Position numbers and translations under genes: made by a program. A stretch of DNA of 64,000 nucleotides, taken from assembly GCA_002363385.1 (NCBI GenBank), contig DEVL01000002.1, forward strand, positions 186,001 through 250,000, read 5' to 3'. Shown piece after piece: positions 49,724 through 58,900 of the stretch. The notes beneath the pieces are model-generated. The model saw nothing but the letters and a program-made list of their open reading frames with translations. It was not told where the DNA came from and did not search any database. Position 1 is the first letter of the stretch, and each line of letters opens with the position of its first letter. This stretch comes from Stenotrophomonas maltophilia (GTDB taxonomy: Bacteria > Pseudomonadota > Gammaproteobacteria > Xanthomonadales > Xanthomonadaceae).

Positions 49724-50803
49724 TCAGCCCACCGGCTCGTGGATCGGACACCCATTGAACCGCGAGCGGAATTGACGTGAGGCAGCCATCACCACGCGGC
49801 GCGCGCGGTTCAACCCGCCGAGCGGACGATGCTCGGCCAACGCATGCCATGGTGCGAACGCCAGTGCATCCTCGATGCCGGGAGAGGTGTCAGGCTGCCA
49901 CGCCTTCTGCTGCGCCACGCTCAGGCGTGCGACCGGCAGGAACGGGCTGTCCGCCTCGGGCCACACTACCGATGCGTCCTCGATCGGCATCTGCTCCACG
50001 TCGCGGCACAACTGCACGCGCAGTTCCCATTCCACTGGATTGGGAAGATCGGTGAAGAAGGTGACCACCGCCTCGCGCTGCGCGTCGGCGTCCGAGCCGA
50101 TCTTGTCCCCGGTCAGCGCGAGCAGGTCGGGTGAGATCGGGGCCAGCGAGAACTTGGCCATGTACGGGCCGTAGAGGAACGGTACCTGACTGAAGAAGGT
50201 CTCGCCCAATGGATGATGCTGCGGCTCGCCGCCCATGCCCTTCAACGTGGCGCTTTGCCCGCCGACTGCCTCCAGCGCCGCTTCGGCGCCACGCAGCGTG
50301 GCCGAAATCATCCGCTTGGTGCGCGGCATCCGCTCGGTGGTGGCGGCCAGCAGCTTGGCTGAGCGCAGGAAGCCGGCCACGCCCGGCGTGTTGAACGCTG
50401 GTCCATTGACCATCAGGAAATCCTGCGTGTGTTCTTCCTCGGCGCCTTCCGCGCGGGGCCCGTCCACGCCAATGACTTTGAGCGCCATCGCCCGCGGGGT
50501 GGAGACCGAATCCGGAAGCTGCTCAGCGGGCGGCGACGACAGGCGAACCAGCGCGTCGTAGCTGCCAGGCCGCGCAAAAAGACCGTGGCGCAGCTCTGCA
50601 GGCAACCCATCCAACACCCGCAGCCGCCCCTTCAGCAGGCCCTGGCCTTTGGCATGCACCGCGCGGTGCGCATGACCTTCCTGCTCGGCAACGGTCAACG
50701 CCATCCGCGCGAATACCTCGGCCAGCTCATGGATGTGCGTCGTTTCCTCCGCGTCTGCATGTTCGAGGGAGGCGTGGTAGAGAACGGGTGGGCGCAGCGA
50801 CAT
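49724..50803 (-). CDS. Catalase-family protein lacking the proximal tyrosine
   Basis: 359 residues, shorter than true catalases (about 480+). The catalase core is visible: distal His in RAVHAKGQG, DFLMVNGPAF, and a late HRPLGGLNRARR segment. The R-x3-Y motif that ligates haem in catalases appears here as R-R-V-V-M, so the ligand tyrosine seems to be replaced by methionine. Peroxidase-like or non-haem function is possible. AGGAG lies upstream of the ATG at 50803. No signal peptide. Neighbours are a YciF ferritin-like protein upstream, suggesting an oxidative or general stress context. Confidence 0.75.
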   Translation of the reverse strand: MSLRPPVLYHASLEHADAEETTHIHELAEVFARMALTVAEQEGHAHRAVHAKGQGLLKGRLRVLDGLPAELRHGLFARPGSYDALVRLSSPPAEQLPDSVSTPRAMALKVIGVDGPRAEGAEEEHTQDFLMVNGPAFNTPGVAGFLRSAKLLAATTERMPRTKRMISATLRGAEAALEAVGGQSATLKGMGGEPQHHPLGETFFSQVPFLYGPYMAKFSLAPISPDLLALTGDKIGSDADAQREAVVTFFTDLPNPVEWELRVQLCRDVEQMPIEDASVVWPEADSPFLPVARLSVAQQKAWQPDTSPGIEDALAFAPWHALAEHRPLGGLNRARRVVMAASRQFRSRFNGCPIHEPVG

Positions 50804-50886
50804 GGGGGCTCCTGTGGGGTCAAGGGCAACAACGAACGACGCGCTGCGCGGGGAGTCCGGCTCCCCGGCAGCGGCTTCCATCGAAA

Positions 50887-51384
50887 TCAAGCTGCAGCAG
50901 CCTTTGCATTGCCACCACCGGCGAGGGCCAGCAGGGTGAGCTTTTCGTCGGTGGCCTTCTCTTCCTCCAACGTTTCCAGCAGCAACGGTACAGCCGCCTT
51001 GTAACCCAGTTGCTTGGCCATCGCGGCGATGGTGCCGTAGGAGGCGATTTCGTAGTGCTCCACTTTCTGCGCACCACCGATCAGCGCGGCATCGCGCACC
51101 GGGCCTTCCTCAATGCTGTCGATGGCCTCCTTGCCTTCTTCGACCAGGCCCTCCATCGCGGCACATTTGATCCGCTTGAGCCGGATACCCAGCAGTTCGA
51201 CCACCTGATCGATGCGCTCGATCTGACCCTGGGTTTCTTCCAGGTGCAGGGTGAAGGCGGCGGCGAGGTCTGGATTGGACGCGGCGCGTGCGAGCTTCGG
51301 CAGCGCCTTGGTAAGCTGCTTTTCTGCGCTGTAGATATCCGAGAGCTCGTGGATGAACAGGTCTTCTGCGGTCTTGATCGCCAT
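50887..51384 (-). CDS. YciF-type ferritin-like protein (DUF892)
   Basis: 165 residues, four-helix bundle. Typical opening AEDLFIHELSDIYSAEKQL, then HLEETQGQIERI and KVEHYEIASYGTI carrying the ExxH-type metal ligands. YciF proteins are induced in stationary phase and osmotic stress in other bacteria. The C-terminus ends in a short Ala-rich tail. The ATG at 51384 starts exactly at the conserved region; the frame continues upstream without similarity. Confidence 0.85.
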   Translation of the reverse strand: MAIKTAEDLFIHELSDIYSAEKQLTKALPKLARAASNPDLAAAFTLHLEETQGQIERIDQVVELLGIRLKRIKCAAMEGLVEEGKEAIDSIEEGPVRDAALIGGAQKVEHYEIASYGTIAAMAKQLGYKAAVPLLLETLEEEKATDEKLTLLALAGGGNAKAAAA

Positions 51385-51475
51385 GGAGGTACTGCCGGTA
51401 GGTGGTGAGCCACCGACGCTAGGCGCATCGGTGTTAGTCCAGCGCGCGTTGTTGTGAAGGGGGCCTGCACGCCGC

Positions 51476-52054
51476 TCAGGGCGCATCCCGCCATGCCTTC
51501 AGGAGCGGCAGCGGATCGTAGGCGCCGTCGGTACCGTAGATACCCCAATGCAGATGCGGCGGCGTGCCCTTGGCATTGCCGGTGTCGCCGACATAGCCCA
51601 GCACCGTGCCTTGCTCGATGACCTGACCTCGTTCCAATCCTTCACGCCAGTCGTCCAGGTGGGCGTAGTAGTAGCGCTCGCGCGCCGGGCCCATCACCCA
51701 CACCTGACGCCCACCCAGGCCACCCTCGCGAATATCCGTGACGATGCCCGGTGTAGCGCTGCGCACCTCGGTGCCACGTTTGGCGAAGATGTCCACGCCG
51801 GCATGCGTGCGGTCACGGCCACGGGGCGCGCCGAAGGTATCGGCCACCTGTCGTGCCGAAACCCCGGCCACGGGAACGGGCAGGGCGGTCGGGGCTGGCA
51901 TCTGCGACAGGCGCCAGAGCGCCCGGGGCGATTCGGCGATGGGGCTGTTCCACAGCACGCCTGCCACCACGATGCAGACGACAAGAATGAACACGCGCAC
52001 GAGCCAGCGTCGTACGCCGCGGGCCGGGGAGGTGGCCGAGAGCGGGGATTTCAC
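51476..52054 (-). CDS. Membrane-anchored M23 (LytM) peptidase
   Basis: 192 residues. One N-terminal TM (~18-38) anchors a periplasmic M23 domain with the zinc ligands in THAGVD and HLHWG, and the usual GTEVRSATPGIV stretch. It should cut peptidoglycan cross-links or act as a regulator. The preferred start is GTG at 52054, which overlaps the upstream glycosylase stop (GTGA). The longer frame lies within that gene. Confidence 0.82.
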   Translation of the reverse strand: MKSPLSATSPARGVRRWLVRVFILVVCIVVAGVLWNSPIAESPRALWRLSQMPAPTALPVPVAGVSARQVADTFGAPRGRDRTHAGVDIFAKRGTEVRSATPGIVTDIREGGLGGRQVWVMGPARERYYYAHLDDWREGLERGQVIEQGTVLGYVGDTGNAKGTPPHLHWGIYGTDGAYDPLPLLKAWRDAP

Positions 52055-52671
52055 GATAGGGTCCCGCCCGTCTTCTTCGCCCTGGTGCGTCCCGACACGT
52101 GCAGGTGCGCCGGCACGTGCCAGCGCCACGGAAAGTCGATTGCCTTGGTGATGCCGATCCGTGGCCCGACCGCCGGGGCCTCCGGTGGCGCCATGCCATC
52201 GGACACGAGGCGGATGCCACGGTCATTGCGCACCAGATCCGCGCCATCCAAGGCCTTGGTGATGCCCATCGCCTGCGACAACCGCCCCGGCCCGCTGGCT
52301 AGGTCACGCTCACGCTTGATTGCCGGGCGCGCCTCGCGGATCAGCTCCAGCCCGGCGACCGGCTCCAGGGCGCGCAGCAGTACACCCCAGCCCTGGCCGA
52401 CGTCACCACACACTGCGTTCGAGCCCCAATGCATGCCGTAGCTGAAATACACGTACAGATGCCCGGCTTCACCGAACATCGTGGCGGTGCGCGCGGTCAT
52501 GCCGCGATACGAATGCGCGGCCGGATCCTGCTCTCCTGCATACGCTTCCACCTCCACGATGCGGCCTGCGCGACCGTCATCGCGCACCAGCAGCTTGTTG
52601 AGCAGCTCGGGCGCCACCTCGGCTGGGTGGCGCTGGTAAAAGCGCCGCGGCAGCACCTTCCAGGTTTTCAT
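52051..52671 (-). CDS. DNA-3-methyladenine glycosylase (AAG/MPG family)
   Basis: 206 residues, usual length. Family motifs: IVEVEAYAGEQDPAAHSYRG (catalytic Glu and the flipped-base pocket), TARTATMFGEAG, LYVYFSYGMHW and ASGPGRLSQAMGI. It excises alkylated purines in base-excision repair, in the cytoplasm. Its stop overlaps the start of the M23 peptidase gene by 4 nt. It is divergent from the ExoIII-like nuclease gene, another repair function. Confidence 0.92.
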   Translation of the reverse strand: MKTWKVLPRRFYQRHPAEVAPELLNKLLVRDDGRAGRIVEVEAYAGEQDPAAHSYRGMTARTATMFGEAGHLYVYFSYGMHWGSNAVCGDVGQGWGVLLRALEPVAGLELIREARPAIKRERDLASGPGRLSQAMGITKALDGADLVRNDRGIRLVSDGMAPPEAPAVGPRIGITKAIDFPWRWHVPAHLHVSGRTRAKKTGGTLS

Positions 52672-52838
52672 GATCCTCCGCGCAATGGATGCACCGTACC
52701 GGTCCGAAACGAGGGCTTACTGTGACGCGGAAAGGGTCAATGCACGATCAACGCGACGCCATCGTCACGCCATGCTCGCCCGGCACTCGCGCCAGGTTGA
52801 TTGATGCAGGGCAATCCTCAAGGTCTGTGACCGCCGCG

Positions 52839-53657
52839 ATGAAGCGCGCCATGCCCACCAGAAAGCGCCTGAAAATCGTGACCTTCAATGTCAACGGCGT
52901 GCTGACCCGGCTGCCGCATCTGCTCGCATGGCTGGCGCGCGAACAACCGGACATCGTAGCGTTGCAGGAACTCAAGGCGACGCAGGAAGCCTTTCCGGAA
53001 GCGGCCATCCGCGACGCTGGATACGGCTGCATCTGGCAGGGGCAGCGCTCGTGGAACGGCGTTGCGCTGCTGGCCCGCGGGCAGGACCCGATCGAAAGCC
53101 GGCGCGGGTTGCCCGGGGATCCCAAAGATGATCAGAGTCGTTATCTGGAAGCGGCAGCGCATGGTGTGATCGTGGGCGGTCTGTACCTACCCAACGGCAA
53201 TCCGCGGCCGGGGCCCAAGTTCGATTACAAGCTGACGTGGATGCAACGCCTGCATCGGCACGCGAAAAGCCTGGTCGCGCTGCCGCACCCGGTCGCGTTG
53301 ATCGGCGATTTCAACGTCGTGCCCACGGATGCGGATATCTACGACCCCAAATCGTGGCGCAAGGACGCGCTGCTGCAGCCCGAGGTCCGCGAGGCCTACC
53401 GGGCGCTGCTCGACCAGGGCTGGACCGACAGCCTGCGCGCCGTGCATGGCGATGCCCAGATCTTCACCTTCTGGGACTACTTCCGTGAACACTTCGCCCG
53501 CGGCCGCGGGCTACGCATCGATCATCTGCTGCTCAATCCGGTGCTTGCGCCTCTCCTCAAGGACGCAGGCGTTGACAGTTGGGTGCGGGCGCTGGAAAAG
53601 CCCAGCGATCACGCGCCGACCTGGATCGAGGTACTGGCGCCGCCGAAGCCCCGATAG
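52839..53657 (+). CDS. Exonuclease III-like endonuclease/exonuclease/phosphatase protein
   Basis: 272 residues. All EEP/ExoIII catalytic motifs are present: TFNVNG, ALQELKA, GLYLPNGN, GDFNVVP, RIDHLLL and SDHAP. It should be a Mg2+-dependent AP endonuclease/3'-exonuclease. The start is uncertain: the frame is open from 52689, but the conserved fold begins near KRLKIVTFNVNG, so ATG 52839 or 52851 fits best. It lies beside the AAG glycosylase gene. Confidence 0.88.
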   Translation: MKRAMPTRKRLKIVTFNVNGVLTRLPHLLAWLAREQPDIVALQELKATQEAFPEAAIRDAGYGCIWQGQRSWNGVALLARGQDPIESRRGLPGDPKDDQSRYLEAAAHGVIVGGLYLPNGNPRPGPKFDYKLTWMQRLHRHAKSLVALPHPVALIGDFNVVPTDADIYDPKSWRKDALLQPEVREAYRALLDQGWTDSLRAVHGDAQIFTFWDYFREHFARGRGLRIDHLLLNPVLAPLLKDAGVDSWVRALEKPSDHAPTWIEVLAPPKPR

Positions 53658-53731
53658 CCGTAGCGGACCGATATCGAAAACACCCCTGACGCGGTAGAGT
53701 CGTCCGGCAGGCCGTTTGCGAGGGTATTGCC

Positions 53732-54529
53732 ATGCCATATCGGAAAAGAGACATCGCCGCGGGTGTCGGCGAAGGCAAGCGGCTGCCTGCCGGTCCAGAG
53801 ACCCCCGTGTTCTGCCGAGCGCGTGAGTATCCCGCCGGAACGATCATCGCCCTGCATCATCATCCAGACCGCCATCAGCTGGTCTATGCCGAAACCGGCG
53901 TGCTGGTGGTCCAGGCCGGGGCAGGGCGCTGGGTCGTCCCGAGCACGCGCGCGATCTGGATCCCGGCCGGCATGGGGCACAAGGTCAGCTGTATCGGCGC
54001 GGTCGGCATGCGCAGCCTGTACATCCTGCCGGAGGCGATTGCCCAGCCGCCGGCCAGTGCGTCGACGGTGTCGGTCACGCCTTTGCTGGCCGCCCTGATC
54101 CACGCGGCGATGGACGTCGCTGCACCGTACCAGGCCGATTCGCGCGATGGCAGGCTGATGCAATTGATCCTGGATGAGCTGCAGCTGTTGCCGGTACTGC
54201 CACTGCACCTGCCGCAGCCGACCGACCCACGCCTGCAGCTCATCGGTCAGCAGCTGGAATCCACGCCTGACGACCCATCCACGCTTCAGGACTGGGCCCG
54301 GCGTCTGGGCGTGGATGTCAAAACCATCCAGCGTCTGTGTGCACGCGAGCTGGGCATGACCTTCGGACAATGGCGCCAACAGGCGCGTCTACTGCGTGCA
54401 CTGGAACAGTTGGCACACGGCGAGAAGGTGATCGACGTGGCGCTCGCGCTGGGCTATGCCAGTCCGAGTGCCTTCACCGCGATGTTCAAAAAGCGCTTCG
54501 GGCAGCTGCCGAGTCAATTCTTCCACTGA
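53732..54529 (+). CDS. AraC-family regulator (NimR/YeaM-like)
   Basis: 265 residues. An N-terminal cupin domain (HHHPDRHQLVYAETG; IWIPAGMGHKV) is followed by the two helix-turn-helix units (LQDWARRLGVDVKTIQRL and VIDVALALGYASPSAFTAMFKKRFG). Members commonly control a neighbouring MFS exporter. The convergent Fsr-like gene lies 10 bp away and is the likely target. Confidence 0.85.
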   Translation: MPYRKRDIAAGVGEGKRLPAGPETPVFCRAREYPAGTIIALHHHPDRHQLVYAETGVLVVQAGAGRWVVPSTRAIWIPAGMGHKVSCIGAVGMRSLYILPEAIAQPPASASTVSVTPLLAALIHAAMDVAAPYQADSRDGRLMQLILDELQLLPVLPLHLPQPTDPRLQLIGQQLESTPDDPSTLQDWARRLGVDVKTIQRLCARELGMTFGQWRQQARLLRALEQLAHGEKVIDVALALGYASPSAFTAMFKKRFGQLPSQFFH

Positions 54530-54539
54530 GGCAGACGCC

Positions 54540-55763
54540 TCAGTGCATGTTCGTCTTCGGCAGGAACGCCGTCGCCAGCCCGAGCAGCGGCAGGTACGAG
54601 GTGAAGTGGTAGACCCACACGATCCCATGCACGTCCGCCAGGTTGCCCAACCCGGCCGCGCCGATACCACCGATGCCGAACATCAAGCCAAACATCAGCC
54701 CTGACACCATGCCTACACGGCCGGGCACCGCTTCCTGCGCGTACACCACCAGCGCCGCGAACGCCGAGGACATCACCAGTCCGATCACCACCGCCAGCAC
54801 CGCCGTGCCCATCAGGTTGGCGTAGGGCAGGGCCAGCGCGAACGGCGCCACGCCCAGGAACGAGATCCAGATCACCGCCTTGCGCCCGATCCGGTCGCCG
54901 ACCGGTCCGCCGATGAAGGTGCCCAGCGCGACCGAGGCCAGGAAGATGAAGAGGTACATCTGGCTCTGCTGCACGGTCAGGCCGAAGCGCTCGATCAGGT
55001 AGAACGTGAAGTAGTTGGTGAACGAGGCGATGTAGACGAACTTGGCGAACATCAGCACCGCGATGACGGCGATGGCCTGGATCACCTTGCCGCGACTCAG
55101 CCCGACACCGTGGCCCGTGGCCAGCCGTTTCATCTTGGCCTGGCCGTGCTGGATGGTCCAACCGGTAAGGCGGAACAGCACCCAGATCGCCAGCGCCGCA
55201 GCCAGCATGAACCACGCGATCGCGCGTTGCCCGTGCGGGATGACGATGGCCGCCGCCAGCAGCGGGCCGATTGCCGAGCCGGTATTGCCGCCAACCTGGA
55301 AGGTGGACTGCGCCGTGCCGAAGCGACCGCCCGAGGCCATCCGTGCCACGCGCGAGGCTTCCGGGTGGAAGGTGGCCGACCCGATGCCAACGATGGCCGC
55401 GGCGATGAGCAGCGTTTCGTAACGGGTCGCCATCGCCATCAGCGCAATGCCGGCAAAGGTAGCGACCATCCCGGACGGCAGCAGATAAGGCAGCGGCCGC
55501 TTGTCTGTGTACATGCCCACCCAAGGCTGCAGCAGCGAGGCAGTGACCTGGTAGACCAGGCCGATGATGCCGATCTGCCCGAAGGTGAGCGAGAACTGGC
55601 TCTTGAACATCGGATAGACCGCCGGCAGGACCGCCTGGATCATGTCGTTGAGCAGGTGGGCGAAGGCCGCGGCGCCGACGATGCGCACCGCGAAGCCCTG
55701 GTTCGGGGCGGGGCTGAGGGGTTCGGCCGGAATCACGGGCGGGGCAACGGTTTCAGGTGGCAT
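54540..55763 (-). CDS. Fsr-type MFS efflux transporter
   Basis: 407 residues with 12 predicted membrane segments. Resembles the fosmidomycin-resistance (Fsr) branch: HLLNDMIQAVLPAVYPMF, FGQIGIIGLVYQVTASLLQPWVG and GSATFHPEASRVAR. It should export a drug or metabolite by proton antiport. It is convergent with an AraC-type regulator that probably controls it. Its own substrate is unknown. Confidence 0.87.
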   Translation of the reverse strand: MPPETVAPPVIPAEPLSPAPNQGFAVRIVGAAAFAHLLNDMIQAVLPAVYPMFKSQFSLTFGQIGIIGLVYQVTASLLQPWVGMYTDKRPLPYLLPSGMVATFAGIALMAMATRYETLLIAAAIVGIGSATFHPEASRVARMASGGRFGTAQSTFQVGGNTGSAIGPLLAAAIVIPHGQRAIAWFMLAAALAIWVLFRLTGWTIQHGQAKMKRLATGHGVGLSRGKVIQAIAVIAVLMFAKFVYIASFTNYFTFYLIERFGLTVQQSQMYLFIFLASVALGTFIGGPVGDRIGRKAVIWISFLGVAPFALALPYANLMGTAVLAVVIGLVMSSAFAALVVYAQEAVPGRVGMVSGLMFGLMFGIGGIGAAGLGNLADVHGIVWVYHFTSYLPLLGLATAFLPKTNMH

Positions 55764-55918
55764 GAGGGCACGATCAGGAACGGGGGAGCCCAGGCGCGCT
55801 GGCTACGCTGCAGCTGCGAGGGGAGGCAGGATGCGTAGCGTAGGCCCGAGTCCGGGTCCCGTCTCTCGCGAATTGGGCATCCGTCGTCGCGTTCAGGACA
55901 TCGATGCGGCTGTGGATT

Positions 55919-55932
55919 TGCAACTAATTGCA
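55919..55932 (+). promoter_or_regulatory. Recurrent TGCAA-N4 motif, site E (upstream of second autotransporter)
   Basis: TGCAACTAATTGCA: perfect 5-4-5 inverted repeat, 60 bp before the autotransporter ATG. It is the cleanest palindrome of the set. Confidence 0.38.
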
Positions 55933-55992
55933 TATCCGCAGCAAGGCAGCGCTCCTAAAGTCGCCGGCTACATAGTGACCGGCTATTCCTGC

Positions 55993-58900
55993 ATGACCTC
56001 TCGCGCCCCCCGCCCCCTGAACCGTCTGCGCCCCCTTTCGCTCGCCATCGCGGTGGCCTGTACGTGCAGCGCGCCCGTCCTGGCGCAGAGTCTGGGGCCG
56101 GTGGTCGCCGATGGTCACCAGCTCGACGTCATCGCCGGCAGCTATGCGTCGACCGATGACGGCGTTGCCGGACATGTCTTCCACGCCCTCAACGGGGGCA
56201 GCATCGGCTCCGGCGGGCCCGTATCGCTCAACGCCATCGGTGCCAATACGGCCGCGGCCCGCGCCGAAAGTGCAGGCACGCTCGTCTTCGCTGCGGGTGA
56301 CATCACCACCTCGGGGGCCAGTGCGGTTGGGCTTTCTGTCGCCACAGGCGGCCGCATCGAGCTGCAGGCCGACGCCGCCGGGCAGGGCACGACAGTAACC
56401 ACCCGCGGTCTGCGCAGCACCGCAGCCCAGATCGATGCGGGCACCCTGGTGATGCGCAATGCGACGCTGGAGACCTCCGGTGATGGCTCGCAAGGGCTGG
56501 TGGCCATCGGCAATGCGCAGGTGGACATGGTCGGCGGACGCATCCAGACCGGCGGCAACCAGTCTCATGCAGTGATGGCAGACACCGGGAAGGTGACGCT
56601 GCGTGACGCGAGCATCCGGACCGACGGCAACAACGCCGACGGCTTGTTTGCACTCAACGGTGGGCGCATCGAGGGCGACAATCTGGACGTGAGCACCGGG
56701 GGATATGGCAGTGCCGGCGCCCGGGCGTACGTCGGCTCCACGCTGACGCTCACCAACAGCCGCATCCGCACGGAAGGAGATGGCGCGAAGGGTATTGCTG
56801 GCGGCGGCACCGTGACGCTGATCGATGCCGACGTCCACGTCTCCGGCAGCCAATCCCGCGCCGTCGATCTCAGCGGTGGCACGTTGCGCATCGAGAACAG
56901 CGAACTGCGTTCAGACCACGATCGTGGTGATGGTGTGTTCCTCTGGGCCAACAACCAGGTCGACATCCTCGGGACGACGATCACCGCGGGCCACTACGGT
57001 ATCAACATCAACGGCGATGGCAGCGATGTACGGCTGAGCGACGTGGACATCACCACGGACGGCTTCATCGGCACCGGCATCTGGCTGCCCAGTGAATCGA
57101 CGTTGACCATGCAGGGTGGCAGCATCACCACCCGTAGCGATGCGGGCGTGGGCATCGACAACCGCGAAGGCCTTGCGACACTGGATGGGCTGACGATGCG
57201 AACGGCAGGCGCTTCGGCGCATGGTCTGTATGCATCCCAGGACACTGGCGGGCGGCGGCCGGTCTTCGAAGCCGATCGCGTCGACGTCACCACCACCGGC
57301 GCCGGCAGCATCGGCGCGATCGCACGTCTTGGTGGTGCCGTGCACGTGCGCGACAGCAGCCTCTTGACCACCGGCACCAAGGGGTACGGCGTGCTCAGTG
57401 GTGGCCCGGGAGAGTTGACACTTCGCAACACCCACGTGCGCACACAGGGCACGGATGCATATGCCGGCGTGGTCAATGCCAACGGCCGGCTCGACATCGA
57501 TGGCGGCTCGCTGATCAGTGAGCGGCATGCCGCGTTGTGGGTGCGCACCGCACGCGAGGTGACGGTACGCAACGGCGCCCGGCTGATCGGCGGCAATGGC
57601 ACGCTGATGGCGGTGGATGCGGCGTTTGCCAGCCCGTTCGAACTCCGCCTGGATCAGAATGCCCATGCGCAGGGCGATATCGTGATCACCCCGGAGGACA
57701 TCGCCGCTGGCATCCCCGTCGTGGCCGACATCCGCGTGCGCCTCAACGGCCGCTCGCACTGGGTGGGTGCCAGCTCGGTAGTCAACCAGGTGGCACTGTC
57801 CGACGACAGCCGCTGGACCTTGACCGGTGACGCCAGCGTAGGCCAGCTGAGCCTGCACGACAGCACCCTGGCCTTGTCGGCAGCGGGCAGCACGACATTC
57901 AACCGACTCACTGTGTCCGGCGACGTTGATGCAAGCAACGCGCTGCTGATTTTCAATGGGGCGCTGGGCGATGACACCTCACGGGTCGACTTCCTGCACG
58001 TGCGTGGCGATACCCGTGGCAGCGCCGGCATCCAGGTCAACAATGTGCACGGGCTGGGCGCGCAGACGACCAACGGCATCCAGTTGATCCAGGTCGATGG
58101 CCAGTCCGATGCGGTCTACACCCTGAGTGGGCGCGCTGTGGCGGGCAGCTACGATTATTTCCTGCACAAGGGCGGTGTCACCACGCCTGGCGATGGCGGT
58201 TGGTACCTGCGTTCTGCGCTGTCGCCGACCCCGCCGGACCCGTGCGATCTCGACCCCAACGGCCCCGGCTGTGCCGAGCCGCCGCCGCCGGCGCCGTGTG
58301 AGCTCGACCCGGCCGGCCCTGGCTGCATCGGACCGGCACCAGAGCCCTGCGAGACCGATCCCGCGGGTCCGGGCTGCGGCATCATTCCACCCGATCCTTG
58401 CGAGGCCGAGGAAGGCGATGCCGACTGCAACCGTCCACGCCCGCCGCAGATCGTGCGGCCTGAGGCTGGTGCCTACCTGGCCAACCAGGCGGCCGCCGTG
58501 TCCCTGTTCCAGCACCGGCTGCAGGACCGCGATGGCGCTGACACCATGGCCGGCGCACGCGGTGACGGTTGGCTGCGCGTCAGCAGCAGCCACACGCGGC
58601 AGGATGTCGCCGGTCAGCTTGCGCTGACGGGGCGTGCGTCGGTACTGATGGGGGGTATGGATGTATTGCACTGGGGCGGAGCCAGCCAGGGCCGCGCCGG
58701 TGTATTGCTGGCCGCCGGGCAGTCCTCGAGCGATGTGCAGTCGCAGCTGAGTGGTTACACCGCGACGGGCACGGTAAAGGGCGCCGCTTTGGGAATCTAC
58801 GCTACGTGGCTGCAGCGTCCGGACGAAGGAACGGGGGCCTATGCCGATGGCTGGATCCAGCATGGCCGCTACCGCAACACCGTGCAGGGGATCGGGCTGG

